Below, piece by piece: positions 8,010 through 17,399 of a stretch of 64,000 nt of DNA; positions within the stretch are counted from its first letter, which is position 1, and each line of letters begins with the position of its first letter. The stretch spans positions 186,001 through 250,000 of the forward strand of contig CANJBL010000002.1 in NCBI GenBank assembly GCA_947472795.1. Direction: 5' to 3'. The stretch is from Fidelibacterota bacterium (lineage in GTDB: Bacteria > Pseudomonadota > Alphaproteobacteria > Rhodospirillales > Rhodospirillaceae). The position numbers were made by a program, and so were the translations under genes. The notes below the pieces were generated by a model, which was not told the origin of the DNA, made no database searches, and was given only the letters and a program-made list of their open reading frames with translations.

Positions 8010-9596
8010 TTGAACCGCGTCACCTTCGGCGCGCGTGACCTTGATGTTGCCAATGTGACGGCAAACGGATGGACCGCTTGGGTCGAAGATCAACTGCGTC
8101 CGCCAGCGGGCGATGACCCTGATCTCGACCGCTATCTCAAGTCCTTTACCGTCCATATCCAGTACGACTCTTTCGACGACAACCTCACCAATTACCATTG
8201 GAAGGGCGTCAACGAGGACAGGCCGCTCAGCTACCTCACGGCCAGTCTGGAAAAGATATGGAAGACGACGCGCCAGATCCCATGGACGGTTTCCTTCGAG
8301 GAGGCCGGGCGCATGGAGATGGAATTCATCTCCTCCGTCTATATCCGCAACGCGCACAGCCGCTACCAGTTGCGCGAGTTCATGACGGACTTCTGGTCGA
8401 ATCACTTCAATGTGGGGCGTGCCAAAAGCTATCTCGTCGGCAATCCTCTGATCATCTATGACCGCGATGTCATCCGCCCCAACGTCTTCGGAAATTTCCG
8501 GCAGATGCTGGAAGCGGTGGCCATGTCGAACTCGATGCTGTTCTACCTGGACAACGCCGCGAGTACGGCCACCATCCCCAATGAGAACTACGCGCGCGAA
8601 TTGATGGAACTGCACACCATGGGCCGCGGCGCCTATTTCGGGAAAAACCCCGGAGACGGCGACGTGAGCGACCGCGGCTTTACGGACGAAGACATCGTGC
8701 AAGCCTCCCGGGCACTTTCGGGCTGGACCGTGCGCTTCGGGCAAAACGGCGCCATGGAAGGAAGTCCGCCGGATCAGCAAGTGAACTATCCCGACGACGG
8801 ACAATTCATCTACAACTCGTCGGCCCACAACACCAAGGCCGGCCGCTGCCTCGGGTTTGATCTTTCCACCATCCGCGAGAATACAAGAGCACAAGGCCAG
8901 AAGGTGCTGGACCTTGTCGCCTTCCACCCAGCCACGGGACCTTTCATCTGCGGCAAGCTGTGCCGGCGTATCTTCGGCGACAACCCGCCCTCTTCCGTCA
9001 TGGCCCGCGCGATCGAAGCCTGGACGAACTACAAATATCACCCCAACCAAATCGCTATCGTGCTGCGCGCCATCTTGCTGGGCGGGGCAGAGGTCGGTAC
9101 CGGACCTTGCACAAAAGTGCGCCGTCCCTACGAACGCTTCATCGGCATGGTGCGCACGACCGACACGTTGCTGTCCCCTACGCCGTATTGGCGGATTTAC
9201 CTGCAGGATGTGAACGACAGCCCCTTCACCTGGCCCACGCCCGATGGCCGCCCTGACAGCAATCAGTTCTGGCTATCGACCTACGCCATGGTCACAGCGT
9301 GGGATCAGTTGAAAGCGTTTTCCGACACCACCAGCATCAAGAAGTCACTTGTCGCCCAGACGCCCGTTGAAACTTTTAACTCGCCGGCGGCAATGGTCGA
9401 ATACTGGGTGGGCCGCATGATCGGTTACACCTTGAGCGATGAAGCGATGAAAGCGTTGACGGCGCTGGCGACCAATGCCGGCACCATTCCCCAGGAGGCC
9501 GCCACCAACCCCGGTGTCGCCGCCAACTGGGAAATCAATTTCGCCCGCGACGTCATCGCGACCATCGCCGCCGCGCCCGAATTCGTGCTGAGATGA
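8010..9596 (+). CDS. DUF1800 family protein
   Basis: 528 residues from a TTG at 8010. The reading frame is open from 7935, and upstream codons (LNTKPTFERIA before LNRVTFGARD) fit the usual DUF1800 N-terminus, so the true start is probably further left. No ATG, GTG or TTG exists there; a CTG at 7977 is possible. Family motifs include REFMTDFWSNHFNVGR, NENYARELMELHTMG and GFTDEDIVQASRALSGWT. DUF1800 proteins are secreted or periplasmic proteins of unknown biochemistry, nearly always encoded with a DUF1501 partner, here 4 nt downstream. Confidence 0.85.
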   Translation: MNRVTFGARDLDVANVTANGWTAWVEDQLRPPAGDDPDLDRYLKSFTVHIQYDSFDDNLTNYHWKGVNEDRPLSYLTASLEKIWKTTRQIPWTVSFEEAGRMEMEFISSVYIRNAHSRYQLREFMTDFWSNHFNVGRAKSYLVGNPLIIYDRDVIRPNVFGNFRQMLEAVAMSNSMLFYLDNAASTATIPNENYARELMELHTMGRGAYFGKNPGDGDVSDRGFTDEDIVQASRALSGWTVRFGQNGAMEGSPPDQQVNYPDDGQFIYNSSAHNTKAGRCLGFDLSTIRENTRAQGQKVLDLVAFHPATGPFICGKLCRRIFGDNPPSSVMARAIEAWTNYKYHPNQIAIVLRAILLGGAEVGTGPCTKVRRPYERFIGMVRTTDTLLSPTPYWRIYLQDVNDSPFTWPTPDGRPDSNQFWLSTYAMVTAWDQLKAFSDTTSIKKSLVAQTPVETFNSPAAMVEYWVGRMIGYTLSDEAMKALTALATNAGTIPQEAATNPGVAANWEINFARDVIATIAAAPEFVLR

Positions 9597-9600
9597 CACC

Positions 9601-10812
9601 ATGACCCTCACGCGGCGCTCATTCATCGGCACGGCAGCAGCGGGCGGCTTGGTTTCCTTGGCGCCGGGCTTGCGCGTGGCGCTCGCGGACACGCCCTCGC
9701 CTGACAGCAATATCCTGGTGTTCCTGTTCCTGCGTTTCGGTATGGACGGTTTGTCGCTGGTCTCACCGTCCGACGACGGCAATTACCGCGACAAGCGGCC
9801 CACAATCGCCATCCCCTCATCGGGACCCGGCGCCGGCATCTATCTGGGCCAGCAGGAGGGCACGTCCTTTTTCATGCATCCGTTGGCACGCCAGCTTCAT
9901 CAGATGTTCGTCGATAAAAAACTCGCCATCGTACAAGCCGCCGGTGTGCCCACGGAGAACCGCAGTCACTTCGAGACGCAGGAGATGGTCACGCACGGCC
10001 TTGCGGACAACGAAGGACCGGCCCGCAGTGGGTGGCTCACGCGCCATTTGACGGCAAGGGCCGCGCCTCTGGGGGACTTCGATGCCGTCTCCGACGGCCA
10101 GGGCGTCACGACCTCGCTCGACGGGCTGGGCGGATCGTTATCGTTCAGCAATCTCTCGCGCCTTGGCTTTCAGATCTACGGCGCCTATGCGGATGCCCTG
10201 GCCGCCATGCATAAAGGTGACGGCGAGCTACAGCTGGCGGCACAGAAGACGTTGCGCGCCGCCGCGGCCGTGCGTGAGAAGGCTCTTTCCCTGCCTTTTA
10301 CGCAGCCCAACCCCAACTACACCTATGGCCCGCTTTCCAATGTGCTGCGGCCGCTGGCCGAGGTCCTTAAGATGGATATCGGCGTACAGACGGCTACGGC
10401 GGATTTTATCGGCTGGGACCATCACGAATACCTTTCCAACAACTTCAGCCGGCAGGCCCAGGAACTTTCCGACGCACTGTTTGCCTTCACGGACGATCTT
10501 GGTGCCATCGCCAAGCGCGTGACTATCGTCGCCATGACCGAGTTCGGACGGCGCGTGCGCGAGAACACCAACAACGGCACCGATCACGGTGCCGGAGCGC
10601 CCATGCTTGTCATGGGAGCCGGCGTGAACGGCGGCAAATTCTATGGCCATTGGCCGGGGTTGTCCGACAGCGTGCTGGATCAGGGCGACTTGCCGGTGGT
10701 CACCGACTATCGCCAGGTGTTGAGTGAGGTTCTGGTCAAACGCGCCAGCCAGAGCGCCATTGAACAGGTTTTCCCGACTCTCTCCTATAAGCCGCTTGGC
10801 ATCATCACCTGA
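9601..10812 (+). CDS. DUF1501 family protein with Tat signal
   Basis: 403 residues. The N-terminus TRRSFIGTAAAGGLVSLAPG is a twin-arginine signal followed by a cleavage-like ALA. The body carries DUF1501 (sulfatase-like alkaline phosphatase fold) motifs: NILVFLFLRFGMDGLSLVSP, HPLARQLHQMF, TENRSHFETQEMV and TEFGRRVRENTNNGTDHGAGAPMLVMG. It is exported folded and cotranscribed with the DUF1800 gene. The pair's function is not established. Confidence 0.9.
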   Translation: MTLTRRSFIGTAAAGGLVSLAPGLRVALADTPSPDSNILVFLFLRFGMDGLSLVSPSDDGNYRDKRPTIAIPSSGPGAGIYLGQQEGTSFFMHPLARQLHQMFVDKKLAIVQAAGVPTENRSHFETQEMVTHGLADNEGPARSGWLTRHLTARAAPLGDFDAVSDGQGVTTSLDGLGGSLSFSNLSRLGFQIYGAYADALAAMHKGDGELQLAAQKTLRAAAAVREKALSLPFTQPNPNYTYGPLSNVLRPLAEVLKMDIGVQTATADFIGWDHHEYLSNNFSRQAQELSDALFAFTDDLGAIAKRVTIVAMTEFGRRVRENTNNGTDHGAGAPMLVMGAGVNGGKFYGHWPGLSDSVLDQGDLPVVTDYRQVLSEVLVKRASQSAIEQVFPTLSYKPLGIIT

Positions 10813-10818
10813 CAGCCT

Positions 10819-12096
10819 TCAGGCTGGGTGACGGGCTTCGATCTCATTCTGTAGTTCGGATTCTTGCGTTGGCCGCAGCGTATGCAGCGGGCCGACACGC
10901 GCGAGCGCCGGCCATGCCAGCGCGACGGCGATAACAACCAGGATCGTGCCGATCCCTCCACCCACGACCGAGGCTACAGGTCCGAAAAGTGCGGCGGTCG
11001 CGCCGCTTTCAAAGTCGCCAAGCTCGTTGGAAAAGCCGATGAAGACATAGTTGATGGCCGCGACACGACCACGCAGGCGGTCTGGCGTGAGCATCTGCTC
11101 TAACGTCGAGCGGATCACAACACTGACGGAGTCAAATACGCCGGAGAAGAACAGGCAGATGATGGACAGAGGAAAACTGGTCGAGAGACCAAAGCCGATG
11201 GTCGCCACGCCGAACCCTAGCACCACCGCCAACAAAACCCGCCCAGGCCGGGCAAAGGGCTTCAAGCGTGCGACAATCATGAGCATGCACAGGCTGCCGA
11301 CCGAAGGGGCAGCACGCAGCCAACCCAGCCCTTCAGGGCCGACATGCAGAATGTCTTTGGCAAAAATCGGCAGCAGCATCACCGCGCCGCCGAGCAGAAC
11401 GGCAAACATGTCGAGCGTAATGGCGGCGAGGAAGACCGGCGTGCGGCGGATAAAGCTGAAACCAGCGAAAAGGTCGGAGAATTTCCGCTTCTCCGTCGCC
11501 TCGGGGGGCCTGACGACCGGCAACATGGAGAAAGCGAGGACAAACACCAGTTGCCCGATGGCGGCGACCACATAGGCCCACGTCGTGCCGCCTGTCCAAC
11601 CGATGATGGCTCCGCCAATCGCAGGACCTGAGATGGAGGCGAACTGATAGGCCGAAGACATCCACGCGTTGGCGCTGACAAATTGCTCCGGCTTCAAGAG
11701 CTGCGGCAGGATCGTGCCGACGGCCGGCGCGGAGAAGGCCCGCGAAGCGCCGACCAGGACCAACATGGCGTAGATGAACTCGACCGGCCCATGAAGCCAA
11801 GCAATGGCGGTGAGACCTAGGGCGCCCAGGAAGGTGACGCACTGCGCCAACATGGCGATGTTACGCCGCGGAAAACGATCCGCCGCATTTCCAGCCGGGA
11901 TCATAAAGAAGAGGACGGGTGCTACCTCGAAAAGACCAACAAGGCCAAGCGCCCAAGCGCTGCCGGTCCGCTCATAGAGCTCCCAGCCGACGGCAACGTT
12001 GATGATCTGTGTTCCAATGACCCCCGAAACACGGCCCAAGGCCATGGCGCGCACGATGGGGTTGCGGATGGCGGAGAAGGATTCGTCGGCGGTCAT
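10819..12096 (-). CDS. MFS transporter (EntS/MFS_3-like exporter)
   Basis: 425 residues from ATG 12096. The frame extends to 12219, but the upstream part (Lys/Pro/Phe-rich) does not look like family sequence. About 12 hydrophobic helices are visible, with the MFS loop motif NAADRFPRRNIAML after helix 2 and LTPDRLRGRVAAINYVFIGFSNELGDFESG in the second half, typical of the enterobactin-exporter-like MFS_3 group. Substrate unknown. It is tail-to-tail with the DUF1501 gene, with a small CAGCC/GGCTG hairpin (10813-10826) at the junction. Confidence 0.85.
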   Translation of the reverse strand: MTADESFSAIRNPIVRAMALGRVSGVIGTQIINVAVGWELYERTGSAWALGLVGLFEVAPVLFFMIPAGNAADRFPRRNIAMLAQCVTFLGALGLTAIAWLHGPVEFIYAMLVLVGASRAFSAPAVGTILPQLLKPEQFVSANAWMSSAYQFASISGPAIGGAIIGWTGGTTWAYVVAAIGQLVFVLAFSMLPVVRPPEATEKRKFSDLFAGFSFIRRTPVFLAAITLDMFAVLLGGAVMLLPIFAKDILHVGPEGLGWLRAAPSVGSLCMLMIVARLKPFARPGRVLLAVVLGFGVATIGFGLSTSFPLSIICLFFSGVFDSVSVVIRSTLEQMLTPDRLRGRVAAINYVFIGFSNELGDFESGATAALFGPVASVVGGGIGTILVVIAVALAWPALARVGPLHTLRPTQESELQNEIEARHPA

Positions 12097-12181
12097 AAAC
12101 GTCTGGACAAAATAGACCGCGAACTTAGAGCAAGTGCGCCACCCTGGAAACAGAATTTGCTGGAAACAGAATTTACGCTTC

Positions 12182-13672
12182 TTAAGCGGCGGCGGCGTCC
12201 GAAGGCGGGGCGCTTTCACTCTGCGGCGCCGGCAGAAGCTTGGCGGGCGCAGCCTTGGGCAGCTTGGTGCCAGATTTTGCCGAAGCGGTCGCAGCCTGCT
12301 GTACCGGAAAGCTCAACGTGACGCGCAGCCCGGGCTGGTTATCGTCCAGCTTGAGTTCGAGTTCGTGGGACTTGGCCACGGCAGAAACCAGACTGAGGCC
12401 CAACCCGGCCCCAGGCGACGTACGGCTCTGTTCCAGCCGGAACAACCGTTCCAGCACTTTGTCGCGATAAGCTGGCGGGACACCGGGGCCAGTATCGGCG
12501 ACGACAAAAGTGGGGCGACCCTGTTGGGTCGTCAGGGATACGGTGACCGCGCCCTGCTCAGTGTACTTGATAGCGTTGTCGATGAGATTGGCCAGGGCCT
12601 GCGCAATGAGATTGGGATCGCCGCGCGCTGTTAGCCCCTCCTGGAATTGCGTCACGAAGCTCAATCCCTTCTCTTCCGCCAGAGGTCCATAGAGATCGGC
12701 CACTTCCTCGGCCAAAGCATGCAAGTCGACGTTGACGAAATTCCGCGCAGCACCTGCTTCGGCGCGCGCGATACGCAACAAGGCGGCAAATGTCGCCAGC
12801 AGACTGTCGGCATCGGCGATGGCACCTTCGATGGTTTCGCGCTCGGCCGGATTCTCCTGATGGCGCAGCGTACTCTCCAGACGACTCTTCAGGCGCGTCA
12901 GCGGCGTGCGCAAATCATGAGCCACGTTGTCGGAAACCTGACGCATACCGGCCATGAGGCGTTCGATCTGATCGAGCATGGCATTGATGCTCAGCGATAA
13001 CTGCCCCAGTTCATCATTCTGGCGCGAGATCGTCACGCGCTGCGACAGATCGCCCGACATAATGCTGCGGCAAGTGCGCGTAATCGCCTGGATGCGCCGC
13101 ATGATGGTGCGGCTGAAGATGAACCCGCCGAGAATGCCCAGCCCCAGCGTGATGCCAAGACCGATGTTGAGGGAATCCAGCAGGCGGGTCCGGAATTCGT
13201 GAGCATCGCGCACGTCGCGCCCGACGAGGAGCATATAGTTCTGTTGTCCGCCCGGGATCACATACTGCTTGGCGCGCACGTCGGCGATTTCAGCCTCGGC
13301 ACGACGCAGGTCGTTGATGGTGAAGTTCACCCAAATGTCGTCGGCGACGGCATTGCGCGGCCAGTTGCGCAAATTGCCCGCCAGCGGATTGCCGACGGAA
13401 TCCACCAGGAGATAAATGCCGTCGCGATTGGCACCGGGACTTGCCCGACGGTTGATGGCGATGATGAGCCCGGTGACGCCGGAACGCTCAAAGGTTTCCT
13501 GGAAGCCGGTGACGTCGGCCTCGATTGCCGCTTCTTTCTGCTGCGCCACGAACCCAGTCGTGGAGAAATAGACAAAATAAAACAGCACGCCAACGGAGAC
13601 ACCGAAGATCAGCGTGTAAATGAAGGCGAGCCGGAAGGTGATAGACCCGAAGATTTCCGAAAGACGCTTCAT
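12182..13672 (-). CDS. Two-component sensor histidine kinase
   Basis: 496 residues: TM1 (about 12-35), periplasmic domain (about 36-170), TM2 (about 172-190), HAMP (RRIQAITRTCRSIMSGDLSQRV), HisKA with NVAHDLRTPLTRL (phosphoacceptor about His252), and HATPase (NLIDNAIKY, DTGPGVP, GAGLGLSLV). A C-terminal Ala/Pro-rich extension of ~45 residues follows the kinase core. It is encoded directly after its response regulator, with a gap of about 39 nt. Architecture matches PhoQ/FeuQ-like kinases; the signal is unknown. Confidence 0.9.
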   Translation of the reverse strand: MKRLSEIFGSITFRLAFIYTLIFGVSVGVLFYFVYFSTTGFVAQQKEAAIEADVTGFQETFERSGVTGLIIAINRRASPGANRDGIYLLVDSVGNPLAGNLRNWPRNAVADDIWVNFTINDLRRAEAEIADVRAKQYVIPGGQQNYMLLVGRDVRDAHEFRTRLLDSLNIGLGITLGLGILGGFIFSRTIMRRIQAITRTCRSIMSGDLSQRVTISRQNDELGQLSLSINAMLDQIERLMAGMRQVSDNVAHDLRTPLTRLKSRLESTLRHQENPAERETIEGAIADADSLLATFAALLRIARAEAGAARNFVNVDLHALAEEVADLYGPLAEEKGLSFVTQFQEGLTARGDPNLIAQALANLIDNAIKYTEQGAVTVSLTTQQGRPTFVVADTGPGVPPAYRDKVLERLFRLEQSRTSPGAGLGLSLVSAVAKSHELELKLDDNQPGLRVTLSFPVQQAATASAKSGTKLPKAAPAKLLPAPQSESAPPSDAAAA

Positions 13673-13711
13673 AGGTCCTGCTTTACGGGGTCCTGCTTTG
13701 CGCGCACGAAC

Positions 13712-14389
13712 CTAGGCTGCCGGATCGAGTTTGTAGCCCGCACCGCGCACCGTCTGCAGGATGGGCTTATCGAAAGGCTTATCGATTTTCTGGCGCAGGC
13801 GGCTGATGTGCACATCGATGACGTTGGTCTGCGGGTCGAAATGATATTCCCACACATTCTCCAGCAGCATGGTGCGCGTCACGACTTGGCCCGCATGGCG
13901 CATGAGATACTCGAGCAGACGGAATTCACGCGGATGCAGATAGACACGCTTGCCCTGGCGCGTGACCTTGCGCGCGAGCAGATCCATTTCAAGGTCGCCG
14001 ACCTTGAGGAAAGTGTTCTCGGGCACAGCACCCGAGCGGCGCAGCAGCGCTTCGAGACGCGCCAGCAGTTCGGAGAAGGAGAAGGGCTTGGCGAGATAGT
14101 CATCGCCGCCCGCTTTCAGGCCGGCGACACGGTCTTCCACGTCGCCCAGCGCGCTCAGGAAAAGGACTGGTGTGGGGATCGAGGCTTTGCGCACCGATTC
14201 AACGATCGACAGGCCGTCCGGACCGGGCAACATGCGATCGACAATCATGACATCGTAGGGTTCCGACAAAGCCAGGAAAAGCCCATCCCGCCCATCGGCT
14301 GCATGATCGACCGTATAGCCACTCTCGCGCAGACCTTTGACCAGGTAGTCCGCCGCGTCTTTGTCGTCTTCAATCACCAATACCCGCAT
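13712..14389 (-). CDS. OmpR-family response regulator
   Basis: 225 residues from ATG 14389 (MRVLVIEDDKDAADYL), the family-typical start; an in-frame ATG at 14467 would add 26 atypical residues. The receiver has acidic pair EDD, phosphoacceptor in VMIVDRMLPGPDG and YLAKPFSFSELLAR. The winged helix has LHPREFRLLEYLMRHAGQVVTRTMLLENVWEYHFDPQTNVIDVHISRLRQKID. It pairs with the downstream kinase. Confidence 0.92.
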   Translation of the reverse strand: MRVLVIEDDKDAADYLVKGLRESGYTVDHAADGRDGLFLALSEPYDVMIVDRMLPGPDGLSIVESVRKASIPTPVLFLSALGDVEDRVAGLKAGGDDYLAKPFSFSELLARLEALLRRSGAVPENTFLKVGDLEMDLLARKVTRQGKRVYLHPREFRLLEYLMRHAGQVVTRTMLLENVWEYHFDPQTNVIDVHISRLRQKIDKPFDKPILQTVRGAGYKLDPAA

Positions 14390-14704
14390 GGCGGTACTTT
14401 CTTGGATACGATGGTCAGCCGGGTTGCTTCTGGCGGAACCGATAGCCTCTGACAGATTGCTGGTCATTATATCGAACCTATTGGAATCGTGATTGAAAAT
14501 TTGGTTGCCTGAACTGCAACGCCCGTCCGAAGCATAACGGGGTTACATCTATAGGGTTGCACCACCGCGCATTACCTCGCGCTTGCTCTGTCATTACAAG
14601 GCTGTCAGGGCCTGAAGCCCCGCCGTGCAGATGACAAAGCACGCCATAATTTAGAGCCGCCGCTGCCCTATTCTTGCGGTCAGGACGTACTTTATGAGGG
14701 TTCC
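14390..14704. other. Divergent intergenic region
   Basis: This 315-nt gap separates the minus-strand regulator from the plus-strand surface-protein gene and should hold both promoters. I see no clear -35/-10 pair, EcfG box or strong palindrome. Confidence 0.4.
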
Positions 14705-15298
14705 ATGAAAGGTCTTTTGCGGTCGGCGGCCATTGCCTCGGCAGTGGTTTTGGGTTTGAGCTTTGGGGTCGCGGGCCCGGCTGAAGCCCGTGGTCACTCG
14801 CATTTTTCGCTCTCGGTCGGGATACCGCTGGGCGGTTATTACGGGCCTTATGCCCCTACCTACCGGCCTTACTATGGCGCTTCTTATTATGGTTGGTACG
14901 GCGGTCCTTATTACGACGGCTATTACGTGCCACGCCCGGTCGCCTATCCGCGGCCAGCCTATCGCCCCTATGTCTATGGCCCGGTCGTCAGCCTCGGCCT
15001 CTTCCCAGCTTACGTCGGCGACGTCATGACCTCCGACGATCGCGCCATTTACTATGACGCTTATCGCCGCGCGCTGGCGGGCCCCGTGGGCGAGGGCATG
15101 GCCTGGAACACAAACCACGCCAGCGGTTCCGTTGTGACCATGCGCGACGGGTGGGCCGGTCAACGCTATTGCCGCGAGTTCAGGCAAGACGTTCAGATCG
15201 ACGGCCGCAGTCAGGAAGCAGTCGGCACCGCATGTCAGGCACCGAATGGCGACTGGCAGCTTGTGCAGAATCAGTCCTCCGCGCCCGATCCCTACTGA
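14705..15298 (+). CDS. Exported Tyr/Gly/Pro-rich protein with surface-antigen-like C-terminus
   Basis: 197 residues. A signal peptide (about 1-29, ending AEARG) precedes a Tyr/Pro/Gly-rich low-complexity stretch (about 38-95, repeats such as PYYDGYYVPRP) and a C-terminal domain with NHASGSVVTMRDGWAGQRYCREFRQDV and GTACQAPNGDWQLV. This matches the 17 kDa surface antigen type C-terminal domain (RT0821/Lpp0805-like). Likely periplasmic or outer-membrane associated. The next gene ends in a related Cys-containing motif, so the two may be functionally linked. Confidence 0.75.
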   Translation: MKGLLRSAAIASAVVLGLSFGVAGPAEARGHSHFSLSVGIPLGGYYGPYAPTYRPYYGASYYGWYGGPYYDGYYVPRPVAYPRPAYRPYVYGPVVSLGLFPAYVGDVMTSDDRAIYYDAYRRALAGPVGEGMAWNTNHASGSVVTMRDGWAGQRYCREFRQDVQIDGRSQEAVGTACQAPNGDWQLVQNQSSAPDPY

Positions 15299-15406
15299 AA
15301 TCACCTGAAACTTAAGGCCCTCCGGACCCATCGACAGGCCTAAATAGATACGAGCATCCCTTTCGGGACGGTCTATAATGGCCTCTCGGGGACTTTGGGT
15401 TCGGGG

Positions 15407-16027
15407 ATGCCGGTACAAAAACTTTTAGCGCGCGTGGGGTGCGGTATTGCGGCCTGCCTATTGGCGGGCTGCGGCACGATTCCCATGCTCGCCCAGCAAA
15501 CAACAGGGGCTGCCCTAGCGCCTTTCACCACGGCCGCCCAGGCTGTCGGAACCGACTTGCAGATCCTCGGACGCGGCATGTCGGCGCTCACCAGCCAGAG
15601 CCGGCAGGTTGCAACGGCGTTGAATAGCAATGCCGCCGTCATGCGGCCTATGACCGCGAGCACGCCGAGTCCGGTTTCTTACTCCGCGCCACGCTCCACA
15701 TCGTCTGCCGGCAAAAACGCTAAGCCGGGGAAATCCAATGACGACGTTCCCGATGTTCTCCCGGCGGACCTTCTCAAACGGCTGACATCCGACCAAGCGG
15801 GCATGCAACACGCCGCGCAGCGCACCGCCATGAAGGCGTCTGTAGGGGAAACGATCTACTGGTTCGTGGATGGACGCATCGGCACTGCTCAGACCGAAAG
15901 CGAAAGCGCACTCGGAGGCTTTACGTGCCGCGTTTTTGTCCAGACCATCGCGCTGGAAGACTATTTCGACAAAGCCAGCCTGACTGCCTGCCGTAACGGT
16001 GATGGCGCCTGGACACCCTCCTTCTAA
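15407..16027 (+). CDS. Lipoprotein with surface-antigen-like C-terminus
   Basis: 206 residues from ATG 15407; a TTG at 15395 is the alternative. The signal ends in a lipobox (CLLAGC), predicting lipidation at about Cys22. The middle is Ser/Thr/Ala-rich and likely unstructured. The C-terminus (GETIYWFVDGRIGTAQTESE, FTCRVFVQT, ASLTACRNGDGAWTP) resembles the end of the preceding protein. A TATAAT (15374-15379) upstream could be its -10 element, though no good -35 is visible. Confidence 0.7.
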   Translation: MPVQKLLARVGCGIAACLLAGCGTIPMLAQQTTGAALAPFTTAAQAVGTDLQILGRGMSALTSQSRQVATALNSNAAVMRPMTASTPSPVSYSAPRSTSSAGKNAKPGKSNDDVPDVLPADLLKRLTSDQAGMQHAAQRTAMKASVGETIYWFVDGRIGTAQTESESALGGFTCRVFVQTIALEDYFDKASLTACRNGDGAWTPSF

Positions 16028-16042
16028 CGTGGACGGCATGTG

Positions 16043-16603
16043 ATGACCACTTTTGGCAGCGGCACGCAGCCCGATACTGAAACCAATATCCGCGCCAAGG
16101 CCGGCGAGCTGCTGAAACGTGTTCTTTACGAGAAGGACAAAGTTATTTTCCGTGAAGGCCACGATGGCACGGATGCCTTTGTTTTAGAATCAGGGCGCAT
16201 CGGCGTCTACAAAACCACCAATGGTAAGCCCGTGCGGCTTGCGGTACTGGAGAAAGGTGCCATGTTCGGTGAGATGGCTGCCATCACCGGCGAAAGGCGC
16301 TCGGCAACGACCATTGCGCTGGAGCCCTGCGTGGTGGTGCGCATCTCGAAAAGCAACATTCAGCAGAAGATCAATACCTGCGACCCCTTCGTCAAAGCGC
16401 TGATCGCCATCCTGATCAATAACCTCAGCCGCGTGAATGAGCGTTACGCCACGACCAACACCGTTGCCGAAAAGCTCCTGAACGATCTTAAAGCCGCGCA
16501 AAATGAGAAGTCGGTCGATAAAGAACCGGAGCCCGCGCCGGCGGACACGGAGACCGCGTCCCTCGAAAGCGGCGTGCGTGGCAAGGACGGCGGCGTCTCC
16601 TAA
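16043..16603 (+). CDS. Cyclic nucleotide-binding domain protein
   Basis: 186 residues from ATG 16043 (a GTG lies at 16040). It is a single cNMP-binding domain: VIFREGHDGTDAFVLESGRIGVYK, then the phosphate-binding cassette region FGEMAAITGERRSATTIAL, in which Glu and Arg are conserved. No DNA-binding helix-turn-helix follows, only a short helical and acidic tail, so it is not a CRP-type regulator. It is probably a stand-alone cAMP or cGMP effector. A cyclase-like gene lies 3 kb downstream. Confidence 0.85.
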   Translation: MTTFGSGTQPDTETNIRAKAGELLKRVLYEKDKVIFREGHDGTDAFVLESGRIGVYKTTNGKPVRLAVLEKGAMFGEMAAITGERRSATTIALEPCVVVRISKSNIQQKINTCDPFVKALIAILINNLSRVNERYATTNTVAEKLLNDLKAAQNEKSVDKEPEPAPADTETASLESGVRGKDGGVS

Positions 16604-16620
16604 AGCGCCCGCATATCAGC

Positions 16621-17394
16621 ATGTTGCTTGCCCTCCTCTCGCCCGCCAAGAAACTCGACTTTAAACCCGCGCCCGACTTCGCGAAGTCGACAACGCCGCA
16701 GCTGCTTGCCGACACAGCTGAACTTGCGGTACGCGCCAAGAATTACACACGCGATGATTTACGCCGCCTGATGGATCTGAGCCCGGCCCTCGCGCAATTG
16801 AACTACGAGCGTTTCCAGAATTTCGATGAGACCAATAATGCCGGCACGAAACCCGCCATCTATGCCTTCAACGGCGATGTCTACCTGGGGTTCGATGCGA
16901 AGACGCTGAACAAAGCCGATATCACTTTTGCGCAGAAGCATGTTGCGATCATCTCCGGCCTTTACGGCGTGCTCAGGCCTTTGGACGCCATCCAGCCTTA
17001 TCGCCTGGAGATGGGCTCGCGCGTCGATACCGCGCGGGGCAAGGACCTCTATGCCTTCTGGCGAAAAAAGCTCGCCACCACGCTGAACGGCATGACCGCC
17101 GGGATGAAAGCGCCGACCGTTGTCAACCTCGCCTCGGTGGAATATTGGGGCGCGGTCGAAGAAAAGGCACTTGATGCGCCCGTGATCCACACGGCGTTCA
17201 AGGAGATCAAGGCCGGCAAAGCGACCATCGTCAGTTTCCTCGCCAAAAAGGCGCGCGGCATGATGGCGCGATATATTGTGCAGCATCGCATCAGCAATGC
17301 CTCTGACTTGAAAAGCTTCGACGCTGCCGGCTATCGCTTCGATCCCAAGGACTCCACCGACAGCGCGTGGACCTTCAGCCGTAAGGTAAAATAG
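16621..17394 (+). CDS. yaaA: Peroxide stress protein YaaA (DUF328)
   Basis: 257 residues, full length for the family. Recognised by MLLALLSPAKKLDF at the N-terminus, YERFQNFDETNNAGTKPAIYAFNGDVYLGF, ISGLYGVLRPLDAIQPYRLEMG and VNLASVEYW. YaaA limits free intracellular iron and oxidative DNA damage in E. coli. It is followed 5 nt later by a DNA glycosylase gene, consistent with a damage-defence pair. Confidence 0.93.
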   Translation: MLLALLSPAKKLDFKPAPDFAKSTTPQLLADTAELAVRAKNYTRDDLRRLMDLSPALAQLNYERFQNFDETNNAGTKPAIYAFNGDVYLGFDAKTLNKADITFAQKHVAIISGLYGVLRPLDAIQPYRLEMGSRVDTARGKDLYAFWRKKLATTLNGMTAGMKAPTVVNLASVEYWGAVEEKALDAPVIHTAFKEIKAGKATIVSFLAKKARGMMARYIVQHRISNASDLKSFDAAGYRFDPKDSTDSAWTFSRKVK

Positions 17395-17399
17395 GCGCC

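Noticed and set aside
13199-14452. 417-residue plus-strand ORF
   Set aside because: It lies antisense to the response regulator and kinase genes, whose domains are clear; it has no motif of its own.
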